Source of the DNA: Sphagnum compactum
Lineage: Eukaryota > Bryophyta > Sphagnopsida > Sphagnales
Length of the DNA stretch: 64,000 bases
Reading direction: 5' to 3'
Assembly: GCA_965153455.1 (NCBI GenBank)
Contig: OZ234494.1
Location: 27,023,354-27,087,353 of the forward strand
How positions within the stretch are numbered: position 1 is the stretch's first letter; each line of letters starts with the position of its first letter. Below the pieces are notes generated by a model. That model was given only the letters and a program-made list of their open reading frames with translations, was not told where the DNA came from and did not search any database. The position numbers and the translations under genes were made by a program. Shown here in pieces: positions 13,218 through 24,612 of the stretch.

Positions 13218-13611
13218 ACGTAATAGTTTCTCTCTGTCATGCTTGCCTTGGTCTTCGTCCTCTGGTGTTCTTCATCTTCGTTTAGATAATACGAGTTGCT
13301 TTACTTGTTGAACGTAGCACGTGCGTGGTGTTTGTCCAAATAGCCAATTGTAAGTCTGTAACTTAGGTTTCGGTACGTGAGTGCTGGCAGCTAAGTAGAG
13401 TCGAGATGGTGACAACAGAGGATTTGGCAAGATGTCAGTACAACAAGTGTGTTGAGTGTCGTGTGAGAGAAGCTCAATAATCAAGAGATAATAAAATATA
13501 TGTTATGTATGTCTGATTGTACATCTACGTTGAAACATTCTCGTGTTTAGATGAAAAGTTTTGCCGTTGCAGTGTGTGAAACTGGAATCTTTTGTAGCTG
13601 ACTTCCACCCA

Positions 13612-13733
13612 GGCATTGACCATTTTCCAAATGAGATGCATCTTCTTCAGGAGAAAGTTCTAAGAGACGTGACCATAGTACGAGGTCATAGCTGAATACT
13701 GATTGGCCAATTTTCTGAGTGCCATCGTCCATC
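13612..13733 (-). other. Possible coding exon, minus strand (unit A)
   Basis: On the minus strand this reads DDGTQKIGQSVFSYDLV, then LLELSPEEDASHLENGQCLG. In unit B (about 26956-27078) the frame is the same over this stretch, and most base differences fall on silent third positions of it (CTC to CTT, CTC to CTG, GCA to GCC, CTG to CTT, GAC to GAT) against two conservative changes (M to V, L to V). That is what a coding exon would show. A CAG acceptor-like site precedes it and a GGTGGAAG donor-like site follows. I do not recognise the product and see no partner exons. Confidence 0.25.
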
Positions 13734-16700
13734 ACTGGTCATTACGCATTACGCTTTGTCTTTTTGAGCAATTCTAAGATTACACACGTTTTCTAACAAC
13801 TCGTGAGAACCAAATTGGCAATCTGATGATAGGATTTCGTTATAACCTCCCTGAACTTTTTAATAGATATTTTGTGGTGGTATGCGGACCTTTTCCAATA
13901 TTTCATGCACCTTGTTGTGTACACCATTCTATAATCTGACCTCTCTTATGCCCATGTACTTCGTGATTAGTCTCTGGATGTCAGATTGAAACGTTCAAGT
14001 GCTGGCAACCCATAATTAAGGACGTGAATTAAAAGGTGTGTTGAGATCATGTACGCCAACCCAAAGGATGAGGATGAGAACTTTGTCCCTGTAGTAGTCT
14101 TCCATGCATTTAATCCTAGCTCACCTCCAACTCGGTAATAGCCATGCCACAAAACAAGAACAGTTAAAACCCCCACTGACGGGCAAGGGCCGTGTTGGCG
14201 GAAGGCGGCATGGGACAATATCAAACATGAAAATTGGGTGCCCTGTACACACATTGTGGTTTATGTGGTGACGTGGGTTGAATTTTGGGTTGAAAATGAG
14301 ATGCAGGATGACATGTACATAGTATATTGAAAAGTGTTGAGTGAGGTAGAGAAGGGAAATTTTAGCTATATATATTTGAGGTCTTAGTTAAACTTTTGTT
14401 CCAGAATGTGAAGTAAAAAACGAATCATTGGATTAAAATTTTACATCCTCATAGCTTTTTGATAAGAAATTCAATCAAAATCAAGCAAAGGATGATGAGA
14501 TAGCAAAGGTAGAGTTAGGTGCTACAATTTTGAACAAATGTTGCCAGATTGAATTTGAAGCTTTACTGGCCCTAAAAGAAATATTAACATGAAAGTTTTT
14601 GAATGAGAAGGTGAATATGAGGATCCTTGTTAATGGGCAGCAAATTACAAAAGATCTCACCATTAGAACTCCTTGGTCAGATTTAGTAATGAATTTGTAC
14701 AGTCAACCCAACAGAATAGGAAGATTGTTTTGAGGGTAGGGTTTGGCAGCCTCCGTCACACATGGGAAAGTAACTACAAGATTTTTTTTGACAAACACCC
14801 CCCTCCCTTGCCCCCTTCTAAATCTACTTGGGTTTGCCCAAGTAGAAATGACCAGAAAGATACTGAATTTGTGCACACACGTGAGAAGAAGAATATCCAA
14901 AACATGTTTATTGTTTGTTGTGAAGACCCCAGTCAAAATGTGAAAATAAGGCAACAATGGAGTTATTTAAGTATTTAGGGATCAATGATTCCACCTCAAT
15001 AGGGAAACGTGCGGTGAAATTCTCCAAAAATAGAACACATATAAATAAAAAACCTGTTGTATCCATTTATGTATCATGGTTTGAAAATTGCTGGCTCAAG
15101 ACCATGGCATTGTATTTTTGAACATCTGTCATATGCACATAGAGAATTGTTGTGGTTGTGTCCATGTGGCTTAGGGAACTTAAAACCACCTAAGTGATAA
15201 GCACATTGGGAACTTGGGGAACATCATTATGTGGGAACACATAAATTAAAGAATTCTATGCCCACATTCCCCCCCTACCCCGCCCACTGAGCCCTCATGA
15301 GTGCATGTTTAGCTGCCTCATTGGTTGGTTACATGGAATTTTTTGGGGTTGTCTCATCATTTTTGGCCTAAACTGCAAGAGTAGTACCCTAGCAACTTTG
15401 ACACATGTATGTTGAATAAATAACTAATTTTGAAATTTTCATTTTGATTAATAAAATATTCTTGAAGATTCAATATTTTCCTTCACAAAATCTTGTTCTT
15501 TGCAAATTACAATTTTTGAAATTTTTAACATTTCTGAAAGTAGTATAATTAATGTGGAAGCTGCAAAGGTACTATGGTAATATCCCTTTGGAAAAGGGTG
15601 GGTACCTATTGTAGGATTTCCCACTATTTTAAATATTACAAATATCCCATGCTTAGACTAAATCAAGGTCTTTGAATTCAAATCTAACATTTTTGGCATG
15701 TGATATGCCCGCTGATAGGCCTCACTCGGCATGATGAAGGTACCAACTTGGGTGCTGGTTCAAGGTGGCCATGGGTGCTTCCCCCTTCACTCCCCGCTGC
15801 TGCACAACTAGAGATTCCTACAGAGCAACAAATGTCAGTCGCCTCTAACTGACCTCGAAAACCTTTTGTACAAGTGCAAAAGTATCCAGACCTGGTCCTG
15901 AACGCATTAACTCTCTACAACTCCAACTGCCCTGGTGTGGGTGGAACCAGAAAAAACGAAGGTACACCAAATACACAGAGTACCTGATTCTCTCTTACGA
16001 ACTGAAATAGTTCAATACTTCAACAAAAATTACATCTTGATAAAGAGGAAACAAACTCCTTAATTCACTTCTTCTTGCAGTGATTTGAATTGGACATTAA
16101 TCTAAGACTGATGATGGATCAGCGCATTCTGGATTTCCTTTCTTGGGCTATCATGATGGTTGCAAAATTCCAAACAATAGACTTGAAAACCTTTCACCTA
16201 CTTCGCTGTCAGAACCTTGGTAATATTTGAAGAGGATTCTTTACAAACAAGAGTTGCTCATCGGGAGACTCTCTGAGATTCTTCAACTGACCACTGCCTT
16301 CCCATAGGTAACAAATGTCTGGAGCTCCCAATATCCCCGGTACTCAACCCTCCCAACAGAAACTAAGGATTGACTCAAATATACTGAATTTGAGTATGAA
16401 TCTCACAATCGACTGGGGGGCCGAAATTTGAAAAAAAATTCATCTCAAGAAATAATAGGGGATTATGAGTATATCCATGATTATGAGTATATCCAGTGGA
16501 GGTCGACAATATATTTTTGAACTTGGAAGACAATTGAACATATCCAAAAAACAAAATGCTTGAAAACAATGCATTAAACCTTATTAGATTTCATATATTT
16601 TTCAGTTCTTACTTGTTTTGAGTGATCTAAAAAAATATGAGTGCATCAATTCAAGCTTTACAATCTTCTTTCATCTCCAAGTGCAATTGAGTTATGTCTA

Positions 16701-17854
16701 AGGATCTTTAGCTCCAATGCTTACGTTGCCAAACCAAACTAAACATTATTTCCAAGCCACATATCTCATTATGTGTCCATTTTGAGCAATCATTACCTAG
16801 ATGGGTGCATCAAGTGAAGGTCCACAATACCTCTTTTAAGTCCAAACATAATCAAGATATGTCTAAAGATTTTGAGCTTTTTGAAAACAAAAATGTTCAA
16901 ACACCAACCTATCTACCCTCCCTCCAAAAACTAAAAAAGAAAACACTATTGAATGGGCTATATGGTACATGATAGTGCAACTACACCATAAACTAACAAT
17001 ATTTTGGATTCCCCCATAAGATTTTTGGGATATTCGTTTCTTATTTTATTTATTATTAATTTGAACTTGTGATAAAGGGTTGACCTTTTCTTTATTAAAT
17101 GTTGTTGTTACTATGTGAATTGAATACCTATCAAAGTTCATTTTTTGGGAACTTCATTCCCATGTTGATAAAATGTTGTTGTGTTTGAACTTGGAACTTG
17201 TCATAAGCGGACAAAACCATTCCATAATATTTGAATCTTATTATTGGGTGGTATGTGATACATGTGATTCATGAAATTCATATTTTGGGGAATTTCATGG
17301 AACATTTCATATTTTATCTATCATTGGTTTGAATGAGTGTTGGTTCATGTTTTTCTTTAAAAACAATTTACATGTAATAATTGTTTGAAATAGGGTGTTT
17401 GAGAGATTTTTTTTGTGACATGAAGCACTACAAGAAAAACATCTATTTTTGATTGGTCTCTGTAATTAAATTTTAGTTTCAAGTGACATTTGTGACTAAA
17501 ATTCCTTTAGTCGATTTGAACAAGTCACGTGCAATATTAGTCACAAACAACAAAGGGGTATTTGATGAAAGAAAAAGTCAACAAATACAAGTTCATCCTT
17601 TGACTTTGTTGTATACATATTGTCACATGCGATTAAAATGTGACAATTTTGGTCAATATTGAGGTCAAATGATGTGTTGCCACGTATTCCAATATTTAAT
17701 GATTTAAAATACATATTATTATTATTTTGAAATAATCTGAGATGTTCAATTCACATGCTTGGATTATTTATATTATAACATGTGGTTCAATGTAAATATG
17801 CCACGTGGCATTTTAAAAAATGAATTTAATACAAAATACTAATATTATGATTAT

Positions 17855-18190
17855 AGGTATTTAGGTAGATACATAAGTACGTGTTCACAAACTTAGGCTA
17901 CATACCTACCTACCTACTTAGGTAAAAAGGTAGGTAGGTAGGTAAAACATCTCAAGCTTGGGCCGACTTCATCAAGTTGTTCACCTCCTCCAACAATGGT
18001 AGCAAGATTGCAAGCCCATAAAGACCGGGAGAAGACCACAATATCACATAGAAGGTCAAAGTTCGCCTTGGTAGAATTGTTGTTAGCAAATCCATAATTG
18101 TCTTAAATAGGTACATACATAGGTCAACCTAGGTGGGTAGGTCAAACTAAACACTTACTTAATTGGGTAAATAAGTAGGTTCGGGAGGTA
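17855..18190. repeat. TAGG/CCTA tract with hairpin potential (A)
   Basis: TACCTACCTACCTACTTAGG is followed closely by AAAAAGGTAGGTAGGTAGGT, so the two arms can pair. B has the same arms at 31300-31480, but the sequence after the right arm differs between copies (A 17950-18110). Confidence 0.6.
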
Positions 18191-20559
18191 AGAGATTTAA
18201 AATTGTGCATACGTTTTTTTTGTTTTGAATTAAGCCTTTTGATTGGCTCATCCCATTTGCACACATTTTTTTAATGTGAAATTGGATGATCACACCCCTC
18301 ATTTATATAATGTTCAAATTAGGAATGAAGAACAAACAATATGGGATAAGTTTTGAAGTTCCAACTTCTTCACAAAGGAAGTTGCGACTTCAAAATTTTC
18401 CTCATGTTTTTTGTTCTTAATTTTTAGATTTCTAAATAATTCAAATACAATTCACTAGATAATTAGATAATAATTTAATTAATAATGATTAAATTTAATC
18501 TATATTCAAAACATAAAATATACACTAAAAATATTAAGTATTCATTATCAACTTTTTAAATAGCTAATAACTTGTTAATATTTAATTGACTAGCTACCTA
18601 GATACTCACAAGTTGTCAATACATAACAATAAATACATAAATAATTAAAATATTTTAAATTATTTCCTTACTTTTGAAAATCTGGTTGAATTATAGATAG
18701 TATAATTAATGTAGAAAACTATAATTATTATACTCAAATAATTATCATTATAAATAATTATTTTAAAATTAAAAATAATGAACTAATAATTTCTATTAAA
18801 AAAAAATTCCTACACAAATTATTTATTTAAAAAGTAACATGAAACTAATTATTTTAATTTCTATATAATTACATTTATTATTTTAAAGATTGTCATTAGT
18901 CAAGTAATCTTCTTTTTTTCAATTGGTAATTACCAAATATAAATACAGTAATCTGCTGAACATATATTATAATTTTAATTGTTGTAACAAAAAAATTCCT
19001 TTGTCATGAACACTATTGATTTTAATAAATTGTGATTTTATTGATTTCATGTATGAATAGTAATATTTTTTAATTTTTTGAGACATGTGATTTATCTATT
19101 TTGTTGTAAATATAATATAACACATACTAAAATCACATCTAGATTTCAGATCATGTCATAAAAGTTGAATGCTTACTATTTCAAATATTACGAAGATTAA
19201 AAAGATCATTAAACAACATCATTACACTTGATAATTTGATGTAGGAACATTTATTGTCATCTTACATTATAAAGTTTTTAATGTTTTAATTTATACATAC
19301 AAATTTTTTTTTTAATATATCAAAACTAATAAAATCCAATTTAAGAATTAAAATCCAATAAGAATTGAACCATGGAGGGTGAAAACATGCTAAAGTACAC
19401 ATTTAAATGTCCTTGATTTAGAATGTAATAAAAAAAAATCGTTTTGACAAAAAAATGAAGAAAATAGATTCAGATTTTGTTTAAATTTCATTTTGAGATC
19501 ATGGTGCTTTTTATTGGGTTTATATTAAATTGAATACAAAATTTTGAGAAAATTTGGAATAATAAAAATAATGAACAAATACTTTTGAATTTGACTGGTC
19601 AATATGGTGTTCAAAATTAATTTTTCATTAGAAATTTTAATGAATTATAAATAAATGTCATATAGTTTGAAATTAATAGAATTGGAATTGTTTTTTTTCG
19701 AAATCGTATTCACATTCAAATTCTTTTCCATATGTCATAAAAAGGGCATTTGGGGCAACTTCCATTCAACAATGATTACTTATTATTCCTTTCATGAAAT
19801 TTTCACCAGTTTTCTTTTGTTTTCAATTATATATATGTTAAGTATTTGAACAAATTCAATGGAAGCAGGGAAAATTTTACATCTTTGACAAGATTAATCA
19901 TAAGGGTGGAATCCTTTCAACATTTCATAACTTACTATTGAATACTTAAAAACTAAAATAAAAATTAGAACCAACAATTTATTGGATGTAGGGTTTACCT
20001 TTTATGGTACGTTCACACTTCAAACAAAAAACTCCCTTATTGGAACTATATTTACATGCATTTTTTTTTTAATGAAACATGGCAATCTATCATATGCACA
20101 TAGTATTTCAAATGTCATTCAAATGATAGGTAAAGTTGAGAACATAATTGTGCAATCGTTGACATTCAAAATTTGATTGAAAAATACATTAAAATAACTC
20201 AACTTATTTACGAGGGTGTTAAGACACATTGAAGATTATATGTTGGAGTTTTTCTTTTTGTAATTTAGGGTTAAATGCAATGTGAAGCATGAAAACAAGT
20301 TATTAGTTCATATAATATTATCATATAACTATGCAAAATGATTGAAATGCTTTTAATTCACACTAGAACAATATGAATTGAAGAAATTAAATGTGTACAA
20401 ACATAGGTATTTGATATCATAAGAAGTGTTTCACATAACAATACATGACAATAATTTTAAAACCTTGTTTGTTTCTTATCACATCCAAAACAACATTTGA
20501 TGATGGATCAATCCTGTGGGTATTATGTAAAATTCATCATTAAAATGAGCAAATTAATT

Positions 20560-21894
20560 TTACCCTAGGAAAGGTAAGTTGTGTATCACAAAAGGGGTGC
20601 GACTATGAAACTTGTTGGTCTGCCAATTCAGTGTGGTGGCCACAATGGATACAACTATCCCACCAGAACTAATCATCACACACCCAAGGAAAATAGTAAT
20701 TTGCACTGTTTTTGAATAATTGAAACGATTCGTTAATGTGATAATTGAAAGTGATTGGGTGATAAGACCCAACAAAAAGAGAATGGGGCCGATTGCATCC
20801 AACCAACTTATTCTGAACACATGCCATTCGACAAGTGTCGTGAATGCCACCATCACGCTCCCCACCACCACCATTCCCACCATCGCCACATTTTCACAAA
20901 ATACGTCATCCACGTATGACCATCGAGTAGACTTACATTTATCTAACATTTCTTGTTCTTGTGTAGAGTTCAAGTATATGACAAGAGGATTTTGACAAAG
21001 CACTCCCACACTATGAACAACCGAACGAACAATGACCAACATACTAAAAGCAAACCCTATGGCTTCTATAGGACTCACTGGCAAATGATGAATTGCTCTA
21101 TAAACAATAGATGTAAGATATCCTATTGCTTGCACCCCAATTATAAGTGTTGCTATACCACTCCTACCATCTACAAACCGAAGTTGCTTATAATTAGGAA
21201 GGATACTACTTTCCAGTAAAGCCAATTTCCCTGCTTCATTTAGTTCCATCAAGGATGAATTTTTAGCCGTCTTATGCCCAAGGGTCAAAGCATCGGCCAC
21301 ATTATCCTCCTTTACTGGACTCTCGTTTGTATCGATATGTGTAGATGGTAACGTGGTCGAATCACTCATTCCTAGCACAATGTAAGTATTAGCTACTATT
21401 CTTGTACTGTTCAAGAAACCTCGTGGTTGGTTGATCCCAAACAATATAGCAAGGACGTCGTCTATGACCCTCCGGAGCTTAGTAGACTTAGACATGGTAT
21501 CAGGTCCTACTTGAGGATTGGTTGAACTTCTAAGGATTTGGCGAAACCTCAAGGTGGTGAACATCTGACGTAAAATCATACGAATTCCAGACAATGGAGC
21601 CACTGGTGCAATTCCAACAAAGACCCTCCACCTGTAGACCAAAGAAGGCCCCTTAGACGACAACGAGGTGGCTGCTTTAGAGGCAGGCCATGCATCGGCC
21701 ATCAAGCTGAAGCACGCGAAAGCGGCACCCCACAGCGTGGTCGGGAGCGCTCGTGAACACAAGGATGACGATGATGATGATGCAGACGGGGACGACGCCG
21801 ATGGCTCGGGTGCTAACTGACGAGCAGCTACAAAAGTGGGCAAACAAGTAGCCACAATGACGCCTTGGATCAGCAGCCGCGCTTTCAAATCCAT
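20560..21894 (-). CDS. Multi-pass membrane protein of unknown function, copy A
   Basis: This single exon of 444 codons starts at ATG 21894. The frame stays open a further 15 codons upstream but only reaches a TTG, and a TATA box at 21944-21950 would place the transcript start close to the ATG. Residues 1-24 look like a signal peptide (charged MDLKAR, hydrophobic core, VAA before the likely cut). A serine-rich low-complexity stretch follows at about 29-48, then a hydrophobic segment near 52-69. The C-terminal half has five likely membrane segments at about 245-264, 275-299, 336-355, 366-387 and 398-422. A conserved soluble stretch at 215-243 includes ILPNYKQLRFVDGRSG. I do not recognise a named family. 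The layout faintly recalls uncharacterised fungal multi-pass proteins, a weak memory-based impression. The copy at 37143-38471 is nearly identical outside two patches. Confidence 0.85.
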   Translation of the reverse strand: MDLKARLLIQGVIVATCLPTFVAARQLAPEPSASSPSASSSSSSLCSRALPTTLWGAAFACFSLMADAWPASKAATSLSSKGPSLVYRWRVFVGIAPVAPLSGIRMILRQMFTTLRFRQILRSSTNPQVGPDTMSKSTKLRRVIDDVLAILFGINQPRGFLNSTRIVANTYIVLGMSDSTTLPSTHIDTNESPVKEDNVADALTLGHKTAKNSSLMELNEAGKLALLESSILPNYKQLRFVDGRSGIATLIIGVQAIGYLTSIVYRAIHHLPVSPIEAIGFAFSMLVIVRSVVHSVGVLCQNPLVIYLNSTQEQEMLDKCKSTRWSYVDDVFCENVAMVGMVVVGSVMVAFTTLVEWHVFRISWLDAIGPILFLLGLITQSLSIITLTNRFNYSKTVQITIFLGCVMISSGGIVVSIVATTLNWQTNKFHSRTPFVIHNLPFLG

Positions 21895-21943
21895 GTTATT
21901 AGAGCTGATCACCCGGGGATTGCACGAACGTGAAGTCAACCCG

Positions 21944-21950
21944 ATTTATA
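21944..21950 (-). promoter_or_regulatory. TATA box of membrane-protein gene A
   Basis: Read on the minus strand this is TATAAAT, 50 bp before the ATG at 21894. It supports that ATG as the start because the earlier in-frame TTG would sit at or before the expected transcript start. Confidence 0.6.
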
Positions 21951-22880
21951 GTCACTGATCACTCTTCTTGAGCACAAATCGACAGCTCCGTTTCTTGTCT
22001 TAGTTGAAACAAGCGCAAAGAGTGAGCGAGGACGTGCTCTCAGCAATGAGCTGCACGGAAAAGAAGAATTGAACACCCAGCAATGAACCAGCCCAATTCA
22101 ATGATCACCCTTGCTCTCGCAGGCAATACAGCGTGCTCCGTTTCTCGGCTTGAAACAAACACAAAATTTGAGCAAAGGAGTCCTTTCGGCAATCAGCCAG
22201 GAAAAGCGAACACCCAATAATAAGCACTGCTCCTCCTTCACTGCAGAGAGCGAGTTTCAGTCAGAAAATACCCGCTTCCTCGAACTCGCCCAAGACAGAG
22301 TAGGTCGTGACCCGACCGTGAAGAAGGTAACCGGGGGTTGCGGTGATGAGGAAGAGCTGCCGTGTGTCATCTGGACTATGGGCGGTGGAATCTCATACAC
22401 CACCGTCGTTGAGCATCAATTTCCGGTCCATCCCCACTGCCTCGTCATGTGACCATCTTTCTTTCTCCGGTCCCATGGGAACTTCCTGGTAATGTGCGCA
22501 TCTTTCCTAGTCCAGTTTTCTAAGCCCTTCCTTGATAAAAGAATTAATACATATGAAAAAGCTACATATTTTGAAAAAGCTATAGTTTTATTTGGCATAG
22601 AAAAATATTGACTATCAGCTTACATATCTTTTAGGACCTTCTTGTCTTTCACATCTTTTCATACAAAAGTATATTTTCTCCCCATCCAACAATTGGTGCA
22701 AGCCCCATGAATGATAATGCATGTTATGAAACAACAAAGTGTGTTCAATCTCAATTAACATCTCTTGATTTTCTTATGAAATATTGTGAAGTTTTTTTTT
22801 CCTGGACTTCCACCCCTTCAGGACACACTTCCCATCATCACGGCTGACCTATTGTAGGCCGTTGATTTTTGACATGGAGA

Positions 22881-23196
22881 AAAATATGGTCAACCTATTA
22901 CAGGCTGTCAGTTCTGGACATGGAGAGATTTTGACATCTACTTTGCGCCAGCTTGACGTCCTGTAATTTCTTCTTTTCCTTTTTTCTTACCCCTTTATAC
23001 ATTTTCCTAATCTAGGGTGTGTCTTTTAATAAAGCTTTGCAGGGTTTCTACCCCTTTTATTTTTCCAACACGTGCCCTTCACATTGAAAGAGTGAACAAA
23101 ATGTTGGACTTCACATGTGACAAAGGTCCCACAACTTTTTGCCCCTGACTGGAAGGGCTAGATGCCATTGGAAACGGCATCGGAGGCTCCAAATTG
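22881..23196. other. Unit B-only block near its left end
   Basis: After TTTTTGACATGGA, A joins straight to AAGGCCTGCCAGGAAAG (9744), while B has about 310 bp more before the same sequence at 23197. The added stretch repeats part of the flank: TTGACATGGAG is followed by a second CTGGACATGGAGAG near 22915. Confidence 0.7.
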
Positions 23197-23715
23197 AAGG
23201 CCTGCCAGGAAAGAACCAGGAGGGCCAACAATCAGTCAAAAGGAAAGAGTGTCAATGTACAGAATGTCCAAGTTGCACAAGGCTAGTAGTAGTTGTTTCC
23301 GGTGAAAGGACCAGGAGGGCCAACAATCAGTCAGAAGGAAAGAGTCTCAATCTACAGAATGTCCAAGTCGCACAAGGCTAGTGGTAGTTGTTTCGAGTGA
23401 AAGGACCCAAGGGGGCACAACAGCCAAAAGTCAAAGAATTAGAAAGAATCTCAATCTACATGATGATGTTGCGTGCAACTTTTAGTGGTTAAAACTCAAA
23501 AGTTTTGAGCCTTTTTATGTGAAAGGAAGGTGTACCCATCTGAGCATTTAGTACATTCTATAACAATAATCTGTAAGAATAGTAGAGGAGTCACTCAATC
23601 ATCACTTCTCAGCCGCCTACTACCAAACACACCCCAACTATCTATCCTTCGTTTATAGTTGAGACTTGGGACCTGCCTGATACAGTTTTGTAAGTTTTTA
23701 AAGTGTTATAGAATT

Positions 23716-24612
23716 ATGGCTCTACGACACATAGTGTTAGTGAAGGTGGCAAAGAAGGAGGATGCATCAATTTGTGTGGAAGAGCTCAAGAAAATGCGCG
23801 AGTCTCTCAAGCCTCATGTGCCCATACTGTCTTTCATCATCTCCGAGAACATAGGTGTTATTCCCTCACTTTCGCTGATATCATTTCTGTCCACAACTGA
23901 ATTTGTCTCTTTGGGAGAATGAGACAAATTTGTGGCTTTCTTCTTTCGTAGATTTGGAGGAGATGTTTGGAGTTCTGTGGTTGTTGAGTTTCCAGAGTGT
24001 TTTCTTTCTCCTTTGGTAGAATCAGAGGAGAGGTTTTAAGTTCTGTAACTACAGTTTTCCAGAGTGCTGTCTTTCTTCTTTGGTAGATTTGGAAGAGAGG
24101 TTTGAAATTCTGTGATTGTAGTTTTCCAGAGTTTTTTTTTTCCTTTCTTCTCTGGTAGAATAGAGGATTGGTTTGAAGTTTCTGTGATTAAAGTTTTCCA
24201 GAGTGTTTTCGAGCTCAGTGACTTTTTGGGGTTTTGAGCTTGACAATTGTGCCCCAAACTCTTTCTAACAGTTCTATTTTTGTCTCTCGACATGATTTTC
24301 TTTTTGACTAGTTCCAGTTCCATGCTTAGTTCACTTTGGCGAAGTTCATCAGGCCATAGGACAGAGCAAAATAAGCCTTCCATGTCACCATAGGACATCT
24401 TTTTTGTCTTTCTCATATCAGGCTGATGGTGTGATGCCTTATGGACAGGCACATATGGATCAGCAGATGTGGTGCTGATTGTTGACTTCCCTGATGCAGC
24501 CACTCTGAAGCTTTACCAAGAGCATCCCCTCCATTTGACAGTCGTTCAAAACAATAGATCCATTACGACAGAATGGCTTTCTATTCAAATCCCTCTCTCG
24601 CTTTTTGAATAA
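23716..24612 (+). CDS. Stress-response A/B barrel (Dabb) domain protein, two exons, copy B
   Basis: This is the paralogue of the gene at 10288-11144. It joins exon 1 (23716-23854) to exon 2 (24449-24612) for 100 residues. Splice sites, phase and stop codon are the same as in copy A. Exon changes are few: L11V, G22E and C28R in exon 1, and an I to L change in the last residues of exon 2, along with silent changes such as AAC to AAT and ACT to ACG. The intron is about 40 bp longer than in A and carries more changes than the exons. An intact frame in both copies and conserved splice signals suggest that both are, or recently were, functional. A TATA-like TTTATAG lies near 23652. Enzymatic role is unknown. 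Confidence 0.85.

Larger units (their letters stand above)
13218..20559. other. Lectin to membrane-protein interval, no gene recognised (A)
   Basis: The first 3 kb are of mixed composition. From about 16400 the sequence becomes AT-rich and has no open frames of note. Contents include the possible exon at 13612-13733, a pyrimidine-rich stretch near 14795-14820, TAGG/CCTA tracts at 17855-18190, and strongly AT-rich DNA from 18400 to 20500. The same order is seen in B. Confidence 0.5.
9377..22513. repeat. Unit A of a large direct tandem duplication
   Basis: This roughly 13.1-kb segment recurs in the same orientation at 22516-39099. Matching landmarks are the left edge CTAAGCCCTTCC (9381 and 22520), the Dabb gene (10288 and 23716), the lectin relic (12809 and 26289), TATGCCC (15704 and 28981), and the membrane-protein gene (start codon at 21894 and 38471). 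The offset between copies drifts from about 13.14 kb to 16.58 kb because of indels, mostly extra sequence in B. A has some sequence that B lacks: 12873-13007, about 80 bp near 14983-15062, about 95 bp near 16112-16210, and a stretch near 17950-18110. Identity by eye is above 90 percent over most of the length. Confidence 0.95.

Noticed and set aside
12966-13311. Open frames on both strands over the lectin relic (12976-13311 plus, 12966-13187 minus)
   Set aside because: They are off-frame readings of the former lectin coding sequence. The lectin motifs lie in other plus-strand frames.
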